From NCBI GenBank assembly GCA_934168325.1, contig CAKPNG010000018.1, positions 1-30,885 on the forward strand: a DNA stretch of 30,885 nucleotides, in the 5' to 3' direction. The notes under the pieces are model-generated. The model ran no database searches. It saw only the letters and a list, made by a program, of their open reading frames with translations, and was not told where the DNA came from. The position numbers and the translations under genes were made by a program. This document shows positions 17,515-23,496 of this stretch, piece by piece (the stretch's first letter is position 1; each line of letters begins with the position of its first letter). The DNA comes from an uncultured Bacilli bacterium. GTDB lineage: Bacteria > Bacillota_I > Bacilli_A > RFN20 > CAG-826.

Positions 17515-18537
17515 ATGAAAACATATACTAAATTATCAATATTTTCATTGATATTACTTTCATTAAGTGTATCTTGTGGAAATAATAAAACAAATAAATT
17601 TCAAGGAAATAAATTCTTATTGAGCCCTGTAGGTGCTCCTACTTTAGCAATTTATGATGAAGTAAGTAAAAATAAAGAAGTTGAAACTACTTCAGAAACG
17701 ACAGAAGTTTCATCAGCTTTATTAGTTAATACTTATAAATATCTTGTTTTTGATTCAACTACAGCTTTAAAAATGATTAATAATAAAAAATCTAATTATA
17801 AATTTTTAAAATTATTAACTGGTGGTAATTTTCATTTAATAGGAATTAATAAAAAAGAAGGAGATTTACCTAAAAAAGATGATTTCATCTTAGGATTTGG
17901 TAACGAAAATAATGTTCCAGTACAAGCTTTTAGAAAATTGTATAGTGAAGCTATTAATGATGAAAATAATGAGAAGAAGACATTTGATTTAACTTGCTCT
18001 AATATAACTGAGTTATCAACTTTATTAAAAGCAATGAATAGTGAAGGAAAAATAGGTGAAAATAAGATAGATTGGGTATTTATTGCTCAACCTGCATTAT
18101 TTAGCTTATTAAATACTAAAGATGAAAATAATAATTACTTACCATTTAAATCTTTAGCAACTATTGATATAAACGTTAAAGATGCTTTTAAAGCTAAATT
18201 TAACACAAATTATATTCCACAAGCAGGATTATTTGTTAATCAAGATTTTTATAATGAAAATGAAGAAGAAGTTACTAAATTTTCTAGTAAAGTTGATACT
18301 TATTTAAATAATGCTATATATGATGCTAGTAAAGTTGTCGATTCTATCAATAGTTTTAGTGAAAACGCTAATGAACAAAAAGCTAGATTTGGTTATACAA
18401 GTAATATTGTAAAAGCTTTGCAAAGTAAAAAAACAGTTGATAATAAGGATGTTTATTCTAATCAATTCGGAATAGTTGATCCATTAGACAACTATTCTAT
18501 TAATGATTTAACTGAATTTTTGAATATTATTAAATAA
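17515..18537 (+). CDS. ABC transporter substrate-binding lipoprotein (SsuA/TauA/ThiY-like), substrate unknown
   Basis: Secreted lipoprotein with a type II signal peptide: lysine-containing N-terminus, hydrophobic core and lipobox LSVSC, so C21 would be lipidated. The rest (340 residues in all) has the pattern of the periplasmic-binding family that serves SsuC/TauC/ThiX-type permeases, for instance LLSPVGAPTLAIYDE near the N-terminus and AGLFVNQDFYNEN in the C-terminal half. The substrate cannot be read from sequence; sulfonates, thiamine precursors and similar small molecules are typical of the family. The following permease gene supports the role. Ribosome site AAAGGTGA; probably cotranscribed with deoB, 13 bases upstream. 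Confidence 0.65.
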   Translation: MKTYTKLSIFSLILLSLSVSCGNNKTNKFQGNKFLLSPVGAPTLAIYDEVSKNKEVETTSETTEVSSALLVNTYKYLVFDSTTALKMINNKKSNYKFLKLLTGGNFHLIGINKKEGDLPKKDDFILGFGNENNVPVQAFRKLYSEAINDENNEKKTFDLTCSNITELSTLLKAMNSEGKIGENKIDWVFIAQPALFSLLNTKDENNNYLPFKSLATIDINVKDAFKAKFNTNYIPQAGLFVNQDFYNENEEEVTKFSSKVDTYLNNAIYDASKVVDSINSFSENANEQKARFGYTSNIVKALQSKKTVDNKDVYSNQFGIVDPLDNYSINDLTEFLNIIK

Positions 18538-18538
18538 A

Positions 18539-19321
18539 ATGAAACTAAATAATTCTAAAAATAATACAATTAGTAAAATTTTGATGGTTATTTTTGGAAT
18601 TATTTTTTTGTTTGTAATTTATGAATTATTTTATTTAGGTATTAAAAATAATAATATTTTACCTTCATTAAAAGAAATATTTAATCAATTTGGGATTTTA
18701 TTTATTGATAAAGTAACATATATTAATTTAGGTTATAGTTTATTAAGAACAATATTATCTATATTAATAGCGTTTTTAATAGGTACAGTTTTAGGCGTTT
18801 TAGCAGGTTTATTTAATAAACTAGAATATTTTTTAAAGCCCTTAATCACATTATGTAAATGTATTCCAGTACCTTGTTTTATTTATTTATTATTTATTTT
18901 CTTTTTAGATAATAAAGATATTGCCGTTATAATCGTTACTTTTTTGATTATTTTCCCAATTATTTATGAATCTAGTAAATCTGGAATTCAAAATATTGAT
19001 AATAATATTATTTTAGCTTTAAGACTTGATGGTGGATTATATAAAGCTAATTCTATTTTTAAAGTTTTATTAAAAGAAGATTTTCCTTATATTTTATTAT
19101 CATTAGTTTCATCAGGTGGATTAGCTATTAAAGTTGAAATAACTAGTGAGATATTATTAGGCTCACATAATATTAAAGGTATTGGTAGAAGCATATTTTT
19201 AGCAAAAGATGATTTAAATTTTGCTAAATTATACGCTTTAGTCTTATTTATTGTCTTTATTTTCATTATAATTGATATAATTAATTACTTTATTAAAAAA
19301 ATAATTAAAAAAATAAATTAA
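18539..19321 (+). CDS. ABC transporter permease (SsuC/TauC/ThiX type)
   Basis: A 260-residue membrane protein with about six hydrophobic helices. The segment from residue 60 on (SLLRTILSILIAFLIGTVLGVLAG) is typical of the BPD_transp_1 permease family. The cytoplasmic coupling loop that docks the ATPase is the ALRLDGG...FKVLLKEDFPYIL stretch, an EAA-like loop, and GIGRSIFLAKDDLNFAKLYAL near the C-terminus is also family-like. It starts one base after the lipoprotein stop without a ribosome site, so it is coupled to it. No ATP-binding subunit is next to it on either side; the following bases are a structured RNA and a PemK/MazF-like gene. Confidence 0.8.
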   Translation: MKLNNSKNNTISKILMVIFGIIFLFVIYELFYLGIKNNNILPSLKEIFNQFGILFIDKVTYINLGYSLLRTILSILIAFLIGTVLGVLAGLFNKLEYFLKPLITLCKCIPVPCFIYLLFIFFLDNKDIAVIIVTFLIIFPIIYESSKSGIQNIDNNIILALRLDGGLYKANSIFKVLLKEDFPYILLSLVSSGGLAIKVEITSEILLGSHNIKGIGRSIFLAKDDLNFAKLYALVLFIVFIFIIIDIINYFIKKIIKKIN

Positions 19322-19357
19322 ATACCCCCAATAATATCTAATTCGATACGACTTGTA

Positions 19358-19480
19358 TTATAAGGAGGTAAAAAGGCTGTAGATAATTAAAAATTAACTC
19401 TCCTTATAAAAGTTTTATGTTATTTTAGTCCATAGTAATAACATTAATTAAAATATATCAAATAGATTATCTACAGTCTT
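19358..19480 (+). ncRNA. Structured RNA element with two interlocking stems, unknown class
   Basis: Three complementary pairs are seen. Stem a: 19358-19368 with 19399-19409, 10 Watson-Crick pairs (TTATAAGGAG / CTCCTTATAA) plus a G-U. Stem b: 19373-19387 with 19466-19480, 15 pairs with a single G-U (AAGGCTGTAGATAAT / ATTATCTACAGTCTT). Stem c: 19417-19424 with 19437-19444, 8 pairs with a 12-base loop, nested in b. Stems a and b interlock in the order a-b-a'-b', so they form a pseudoknot or two competing folds. Stem a buries a perfect Shine-Dalgarno (AAGGAGG, 19362-19368) that has no start codon after it. The element ends eight bases before the ATG of the next gene, which has no ribosome site. 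Alternatively, b/b' could be terminal inverted repeats of a 108-bp MITE-like insertion. Confidence 0.55.
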
Positions 19481-19488
19481 AATATTTA

Positions 19489-20013
19489 ATGAAAAAAAGA
19501 GAATCCACAATCATATATAAGATTAATTATGAAATTAAAGATAAAATTAAAGAGCAATTAGAATGGTCTAAAGATAGCGAATGCACATTTTCTAATTTAA
19601 AAATTAATTTTGATATTGAAAGGGGTTCTTTATTAATTTTTGAAGTTTATGATCATTATAAACATGATTTTAGTAAATGCTTAGGTGTGGCTTTAAATGA
19701 TGTAAATAAGAATGACGACACTGAATTAATTGTTTGTCCAATTGTATTATGTAGTAAAAATAACGCTCCAAATATTAGTGGGATTAGTATTGGAAGAATT
19801 AATTGTATAAATTTATTAAAAGAAGCTAAAGCATTAATACATAAAATTAAACCAATTGATAAGACACAAATTAAAATTTTGTTTGATAAGTTAGTAAGTA
19901 AGCCAATTAAATTAGAAGATATTTTTCTTAAAAAAATATTAATTAATTATAGTAATATGCTTTCTAAATTTTGTGATAACGAACAGAAAATAATGAAGGT
20001 TGCATATTGTTAG
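19489..20013 (+). CDS. PemK/MazF-like protein, possible toxin
   Basis: A 174-residue soluble protein not recognised by strong similarity. Its middle follows the PemK/MazF layout: RGSLLIFEVYDHY at 45-57 in place of the RGDIWWVD strand, GVALND at 66-71 in place of the RPVLVISND strand, ELIVCPIVLCSK at 79-90 like the VxPIT strand, and HKIKPIDKTQI at 118-128 like the QIRTIDKSRL element. The RP pair of classical members is missing. N-terminal (1-40) and C-terminal (135-174) helical extensions are extra. If the family is right it would be an mRNA endoribonuclease or a degenerate relative. No MazE-like antitoxin gene is adjacent; instead a structured RNA precedes it. The ATG at 19489 has no Shine-Dalgarno. 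Its stop codon lies in the first unit of an 11-bp repeat array. Confidence 0.5.
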   Translation: MKKRESTIIYKINYEIKDKIKEQLEWSKDSECTFSNLKINFDIERGSLLIFEVYDHYKHDFSKCLGVALNDVNKNDDTELIVCPIVLCSKNNAPNISGISIGRINCINLLKEAKALIHKIKPIDKTQIKILFDKLVSKPIKLEDIFLKKILINYSNMLSKFCDNEQKIMKVAYC

Positions 20014-20053
20014 TTATAAATTAGTAATAAATTAGTAGTTATTTAGTATATAA
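20010..20053 (+). repeat. 11-bp TTAGTA array, four units, at the end of the PemK/MazF-like gene
   Basis: Units start at 20010 (TTAGTT), 20021, 20032 and 20043 (TTAGTA each), exactly 11 bases apart. The first unit overlaps the TAG stop codon (20011-20013). Consensus TTAGTA followed by five A/T-rich variable bases. Same family as at 14168, 23453 and 28865. The rest of 20054-20181 is A/T-rich with TATAAT at 20126-20131 and no other structure that I can see. Confidence 0.8.
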
Positions 20054-20181
20054 AATGTGGAAAACTATATCAAAATTTATTAACAATAAAATTAAGATAT
20101 TTAAACTAATTTAAAATAATATCGATATAATCGCTATTTTTAAACTTAATTTAACATAATATATATTATACGGAGTAATAT

Positions 20182-20223
20182 ATGTTTGAAAATAGCATTC
20201 TTTTATTAACAATACATAAATAA
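20182..20223 (+). CDS. Possible 13-codon small ORF
   Basis: ATG at 20182 preceded by CGGAG (20171-20175), six bases away, reads MFENSILLLTIHK and ends at TAA 20221-20223. TATAAT at 20126-20131 could be its -10. It lies in the gap between two convergent genes and its end abuts the terminator of the nadD operon. Such a short frame can arise by chance; only the ribosome site speaks for it. Confidence 0.25.
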   Translation: MFENSILLLTIHK

Positions 20224-20250
20224 AAAAGCCTACTTCTAATAAAGTAAGCT
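20222..20250 (-). terminator. Intrinsic terminator of the yqeG-nadD operon
   Basis: Read on the minus strand, AGCTTACTT pairs with AAGTAGGCT (plus-strand arms 20242-20250 and 20227-20235) as nine pairs including one G-U, with a six-base loop, followed by six T (A run at 20222-20227 on the plus strand). On the plus strand the stem has a C-A mismatch and no T run, so it works in one direction. Confidence 0.75.
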
Positions 20251-20276
20251 AGTAATTATCAATAATATTAATCTAA

Positions 20277-21398
20277 TTATCTATAATCTAAACCATATAA
20301 ATAATACGATGCGCAAATTTGTGTTAATTCGTCTGTATATGGATTATGATCATTAGTTCTTGATGAAATGAATTTCATATTTTCCTCTAACACTTTAATA
20401 AAGCCACTTTCATAGTTATTAAGCATAGATTCAATTAAATCTGAACTATCATAGCCTCTTGTTGGTTCTATTTTATCACAAGCATATATAACTTTTCCTA
20501 AATCAGACATCTCTTTATTGCCAGTACAATGGTATTTTATTGCTTTTAATATAGTTTTATCGGTAATTCCAAATTCTTTTAATGCAATTGCACTACCTAC
20601 AAATTGATGATATGCATATTCTGGAATATCAGTATAATATCTGTAATATTTTTCAATATAGTCTCTTTGCTCTTCTTTAGCTATATTTTTTCCTATATCG
20701 TGAATTAATCCAGTAAGGTAATAAGTACCAGGGAATGGTAAATTATTGCTTGTAGCGACCTTAAAAGCCAAATTAGCGACACTAATTGAATGTTCTAATC
20801 TTCTTCCACTCAAATAATTATCGATTTTATCCATAAAATATAATTTATTTTCAATTATATAATTAATGACACTAATTGATGTATCTAAACTATTTAATGC
20901 TCTAATTTTAGTGCTTGAAGTATCAACTAAATTACCTGATATTTTAATCATATTGTATCTAGATACTAATTTTTCGTTAATTATATAGCCAGGACGAGGA
21001 TAATAAATAATTTGTGTAGCTTCTGCTATTTTTTCAGCTTCACGCCAACGATCAAATTTATTAACTTGATCTGCTCCTATTAATAAGTATAATTTAGCGT
21101 TTGGATGCTTCTTTTTTAAATGTTCAATAGTTTCTATAGTATAATCTACTTCTTTCCAGGATTTAATTTCGCAATCTTCAATTTCATAATCTAAACCATA
21201 GTCTTTTAAACATAAATTAATCATATTTAAACGATCTTCAATAGTTTCAGTAGGTATTTTCCAACGAGGATTTTTACTTGGAACTAAAATAAGTTTATCA
21301 GCTCCTACTTCTTTTAAAGAATTTTTACATAATGTAATATGAGAATTATGTATTGGATCAAAAGATCCGCCAAAGACTATAATTTTTTCAGGATTCAT
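20277..21398 (-). CDS. nadD: NadD-YqeK fusion: nicotinate-nucleotide adenylyltransferase with HD-domain hydrolase
   Basis: Two enzymes in one 373-residue chain. Residues 1 to about 190 are NadD, which joins nicotinate mononucleotide to AMP in NAD synthesis: FGGSFDPIHNSH at about 9-20 is the nucleotidyl-transferase motif and SSTKIRALNS is the ISSTxIR motif. From about 190 the chain is a YqeK-type HD phosphohydrolase with RRLEHSISVANLA and GLIHDIGKNIA; YqeK proteins cleave diadenosine tetraphosphate. In Bacillus nadD and yqeK are separate adjacent genes in the same cluster; some mollicutes have the fusion. The frame opens at TTG 21404, but the ATG at 21398 gives the normal NadD N-terminus. It starts three bases after the yhbY stop with no ribosome site. 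Confidence 0.88.
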   Translation of the reverse strand: MNPEKIIVFGGSFDPIHNSHITLCKNSLKEVGADKLILVPSKNPRWKIPTETIEDRLNMINLCLKDYGLDYEIEDCEIKSWKEVDYTIETIEHLKKKHPNAKLYLLIGADQVNKFDRWREAEKIAEATQIIYYPRPGYIINEKLVSRYNMIKISGNLVDTSSTKIRALNSLDTSISVINYIIENKLYFMDKIDNYLSGRRLEHSISVANLAFKVATSNNLPFPGTYYLTGLIHDIGKNIAKEEQRDYIEKYYRYYTDIPEYAYHQFVGSAIALKEFGITDKTILKAIKYHCTGNKEMSDLGKVIYACDKIEPTRGYDSSDLIESMLNNYESGFIKVLEENMKFISSRTNDHNPYTDELTQICASYYLYGLDYR

Positions 21399-21400
21399 AA

Positions 21401-21700
21401 TCAAAAAGTAATGTGATAAGGGGATTTTTTATTTTCTCTATATAAAATAATTGTTTTTCCGATTTTTTGAATTACTTCTGCATTCAAGTTACAAGATAAA
21501 TCTAAAATTAATTCATTTAAATCTTCATTTTCTACTGAAGATTTAAGAAAAGCTACCTTAATTAATTCATATTTTTCTAATCCATTTGATAATGTTTTAA
21601 TTACATTATGATCAATTAAATCTTTTCCTATATTGAATTTTAAAATATCATGAGAATGTGCATAACTTTTTAAGTATGCTTTATTTTTACTACTTAACAT
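21401..21700 (-). CDS. yhbY: YhbY-like RNA-binding protein (CRS1/YhbY domain)
   Basis: Small KH-like protein associated with assembly of the large ribosomal subunit, 99 residues from the ATG at 21700. The sequence MLSSKNKAYLKSYAHSHDI, then FNIGKDLIDHNVIKTLSNGL and QKIGKTIILYREN, follows the Bacillus YqeI pattern throughout. The usual GKGG loop reads IGKDL here, so the second glycine pair is lost. An earlier in-frame ATG at 21730 would add ten residues that do not match the family, so 21700 is chosen. It overlaps the yqeH end by 11 bases and ends just before nadD. Stop codon is TGA. Confidence 0.85.
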   Translation of the reverse strand: MLSSKNKAYLKSYAHSHDILKFNIGKDLIDHNVIKTLSNGLEKYELIKVAFLKSSVENEDLNELILDLSCNLNAEVIQKIGKTIILYRENKKSPYHITF

Positions 21701-22826
21701 AAACAATCTTTGCTCTTGTGGTATAAACATAAACGCCTTTTGGTACGAAAATTCTGAAAGTTTGATTCTTTCCGGTGAAATTAATCCATCCTAAGCCTAA
21801 TATACCAATATCTCTACTTCCTTCTTCTGTGATTTGGAAATCGTAACAATCATATTGGCTAAATGATGTAAATCTTGAACTACAAGGTTTAATGTTACCT
21901 CTATGAATTGTAGTTTCAATTAATTTATCGCCTGGCATGCTCTTTAATTTAATTTCAATGGAATCTGAAGCATAACAAGTTACATCAGTTTTTTCTTTAG
22001 ATAATAGCTGAATAGCTGCTAAGCCACCAAAAGCGATAGTTTTATTAATATGCATTGTAAATTTTCTAGGTTTAATTGCTTTTTTAGGCATAATTTGATT
22101 TTGAACTGCTCTTTCAACCTTACTTAACATACTATTTGTAATATCGGTTCCTGGTAATTCATAAATAGATGTTTTATTAGTTAAAGGAATTTTATATCCT
22201 CTTAAATCTGTATTTTTAAAAGTACAAACAGTAACAGGTCTACGAGTTGTGTTTGTATATCTTTTCAATAAATCAGAAATTAAACTTGATTTACCGCTTA
22301 TACTTGCACCAATGAAATATACATCTCGATTATTAGCGAGTTCTACAATCTTTTGATACATTAAATCAATGTTGTAATTAGTATGTGATGAAGTTAAAAC
22401 GACATCTTTTACTTTTAATTTTGCAACTCTTAAACGATGTTCAACATATTGTAATAAAGCATTATCATCGACATTGTCTGGTAATAAATCACGCTTATTT
22501 CCAACAACTAAAACATCGAGTCCTTCTATCATTTCATTTAATTTTGATATAAAACTACCTTCAAAACTTAATAAATCAATAACATAGCAAACTAGTGCTT
22601 TACTTTGCTTTACAGTTTCTAAAATTGATTGATAAGATTCTTCGTAATGAGCTTCTGTTGGTTGGATATTAAATCTTTCATTTGTAAAGCAATCATTGCA
22701 AAGCAATAATCCTTCTGGATATTTATTTACAATTTCAGGTGAAATATAGCCAACTCCTTTAGGATCGGTCGTTTGTAAAATTGCACCACATTTGTAACAT
22801 CTTGCGACTCTATTTAATTCTGCCAT
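21690..22826 (-). CDS. yqeH: YqeH, circularly permuted ribosome-assembly GTPase
   Basis: GTPase needed for 30S subunit assembly, 378 residues. An N-terminal zinc finger has C10-x-x-C13 and C43-x-x-C46. The G motifs come in permuted order: GNKRDLL (G4, N110-D113), TSSH (G5), then the P-loop GASISGKSS (173-181) and finally G3 as ELPG (223-226). The P-loop lacks the usual NVGKS wording and G3 has Glu for the normal Asp, both departures from the family norm. The C-terminal domain is intact. The ribosome site GGAGGG precedes the ATG at 22826; the gene overlaps yqeG by 17 bases. Confidence 0.9.
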   Translation of the reverse strand: MAELNRVARCYKCGAILQTTDPKGVGYISPEIVNKYPEGLLLCNDCFTNERFNIQPTEAHYEESYQSILETVKQSKALVCYVIDLLSFEGSFISKLNEMIEGLDVLVVGNKRDLLPDNVDDNALLQYVEHRLRVAKLKVKDVVLTSSHTNYNIDLMYQKIVELANNRDVYFIGASISGKSSLISDLLKRYTNTTRRPVTVCTFKNTDLRGYKIPLTNKTSIYELPGTDITNSMLSKVERAVQNQIMPKKAIKPRKFTMHINKTIAFGGLAAIQLLSKEKTDVTCYASDSIEIKLKSMPGDKLIETTIHRGNIKPCSSRFTSFSQYDCYDFQITEEGSRDIGILGLGWINFTGKNQTFRIFVPKGVYVYTTRAKIVYVK

Positions 22827-23343
22827 AAATAACCCTCCAATCTACTAATAAATTGTCTTTTTTTAATCTCTTTCGCTTTAATTTATCTAGCCATCTTAGT
22901 AGTTTGGTAACAAACTGGTCATTTGGCCACAATTTTTCAGTTAATATTCCTCTCATTTTTAATCGATAGGAACACCTAATATCAGTCATTAACTGATCTC
23001 CTATCATTATAGCATTCTCTTTCGGAATATTGTTCTTTTTTAGATATTTTTCTATTTTAAATTTAAATGGTTTCCTAGAGTGATACAAATAATTAACTCC
23101 TAAAGAGTTAGCATATTTAGCAACTCTTTTTTCTTTATTGTTACTTAGAATTATTGGAATCAAACCGTTTTCTTTCATTTTGGTAATTAAATCTCTAGCT
23201 CTTTCACTTGGTACTTCTGTAACGTGAGTATCTAATGTGTTATCTAAATCTAAAAAAATGTATTTTGCATTAATTTTTTTATAGAAATCAATATCTATAT
23301 CATAAACATTTATTGCATAAGCAAAAGGAATGATTCTTTTCAT
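22810..23343 (-). CDS. yqeG: YqeG, HAD-superfamily phosphatase (subfamily IIIA)
   Basis: A 177-residue HAD phosphatase, first gene of the conserved yqeG-yqeH-yhbY-nadD-yqeK cluster. Motif I is FLDLDNTLDTH with the nucleophile aspartate, motif II is ILSNN, and the lysine and motif III/IV regions are FKFKIEKYLKK and MIGDQLMTDI. In Firmicutes the N-terminus reads MxxxIPxxYxxxxxDI; MKRIIPFAYAINVYDIDID fits this exactly from the ATG at 23343. A longer frame from 23400 adds 19 hydrophobic residues of AT-rich sequence and is rejected. A -10 box lies six bases before the ATG, so the mRNA is probably leaderless. Confidence 0.9.
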   Translation of the reverse strand: MKRIIPFAYAINVYDIDIDFYKKINAKYIFLDLDNTLDTHVTEVPSERARDLITKMKENGLIPIILSNNKEKRVAKYANSLGVNYLYHSRKPFKFKIEKYLKKNNIPKENAIMIGDQLMTDIRCSYRLKMRGILTEKLWPNDQFVTKLLRWLDKLKRKRLKKDNLLVDWRVIYGRIK

Positions 23344-23355
23344 ATATTTATTATA
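23344..23355 (-). promoter_or_regulatory. -10 element of the yqeG operon (predicted leaderless start)
   Basis: On the minus strand TATAAT (23355-23350) is followed by six bases and the yqeG ATG (23343). No Shine-Dalgarno is present. The best -35 at 17-base spacing is TTTATT (weak). The position sets the start at or next to the initiation codon. Confidence 0.5.
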
Positions 23356-23404
23356 AATAAATATCAATTTAAAATAAACTATAAATACTAATTTTATCAA
23401 AAAA

Positions 23405-23433
23405 GAAAAAAATGACTTTTATAATAAGTCATT
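23405..23433 (-). terminator. Intrinsic terminator of parE-parC
   Basis: On the minus strand AATGACTT pairs with AAGTCATT (plus-strand arms 23426-23433 and 23411-23418), eight perfect pairs with a seven-base loop, followed by a T run (A run at 23406-23412). It lies about 60 bases after the parC stop, beyond the repeat array. Confidence 0.8.
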
Positions 23434-23452
23434 CTTCTCAATAGTTTGATAT

Positions 23453-23496
23453 TTTTATACTAAATATCTACTAAATAATTACTAATTTACTACTTA
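23453..23496 (-). repeat. 11-bp TTAGTA array, four units, at the end of parC
   Basis: Read in the parC direction, units begin at 23496 (TAAGTA), 23485, 23474 and 23463 (TTAGTA each), exactly 11 bases apart. The first unit starts with the TAA stop codon of parC. The array sits between the stop and the terminator hairpin at 23405-23433, so it is transcribed as the 3' untranslated region. Same family as at 14168, 20010 and 28865. Confidence 0.8.

Noticed and set aside
19358..19480. Classical type III toxin-antitoxin RNA as a firm call
   Set aside because: Type III antitoxin RNAs are tandem repeats of about 20-50 bases followed by a terminator before the toxin; only one structured unit and no T-run terminator is seen here. 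Kept as a hypothesis only.
23344..23400. Longer yqeG start adding 19 hydrophobic residues
   Set aside because: The added residues do not fit the family N-terminus and overlap the -10 box; the ATG at 23343 matches the conserved start.
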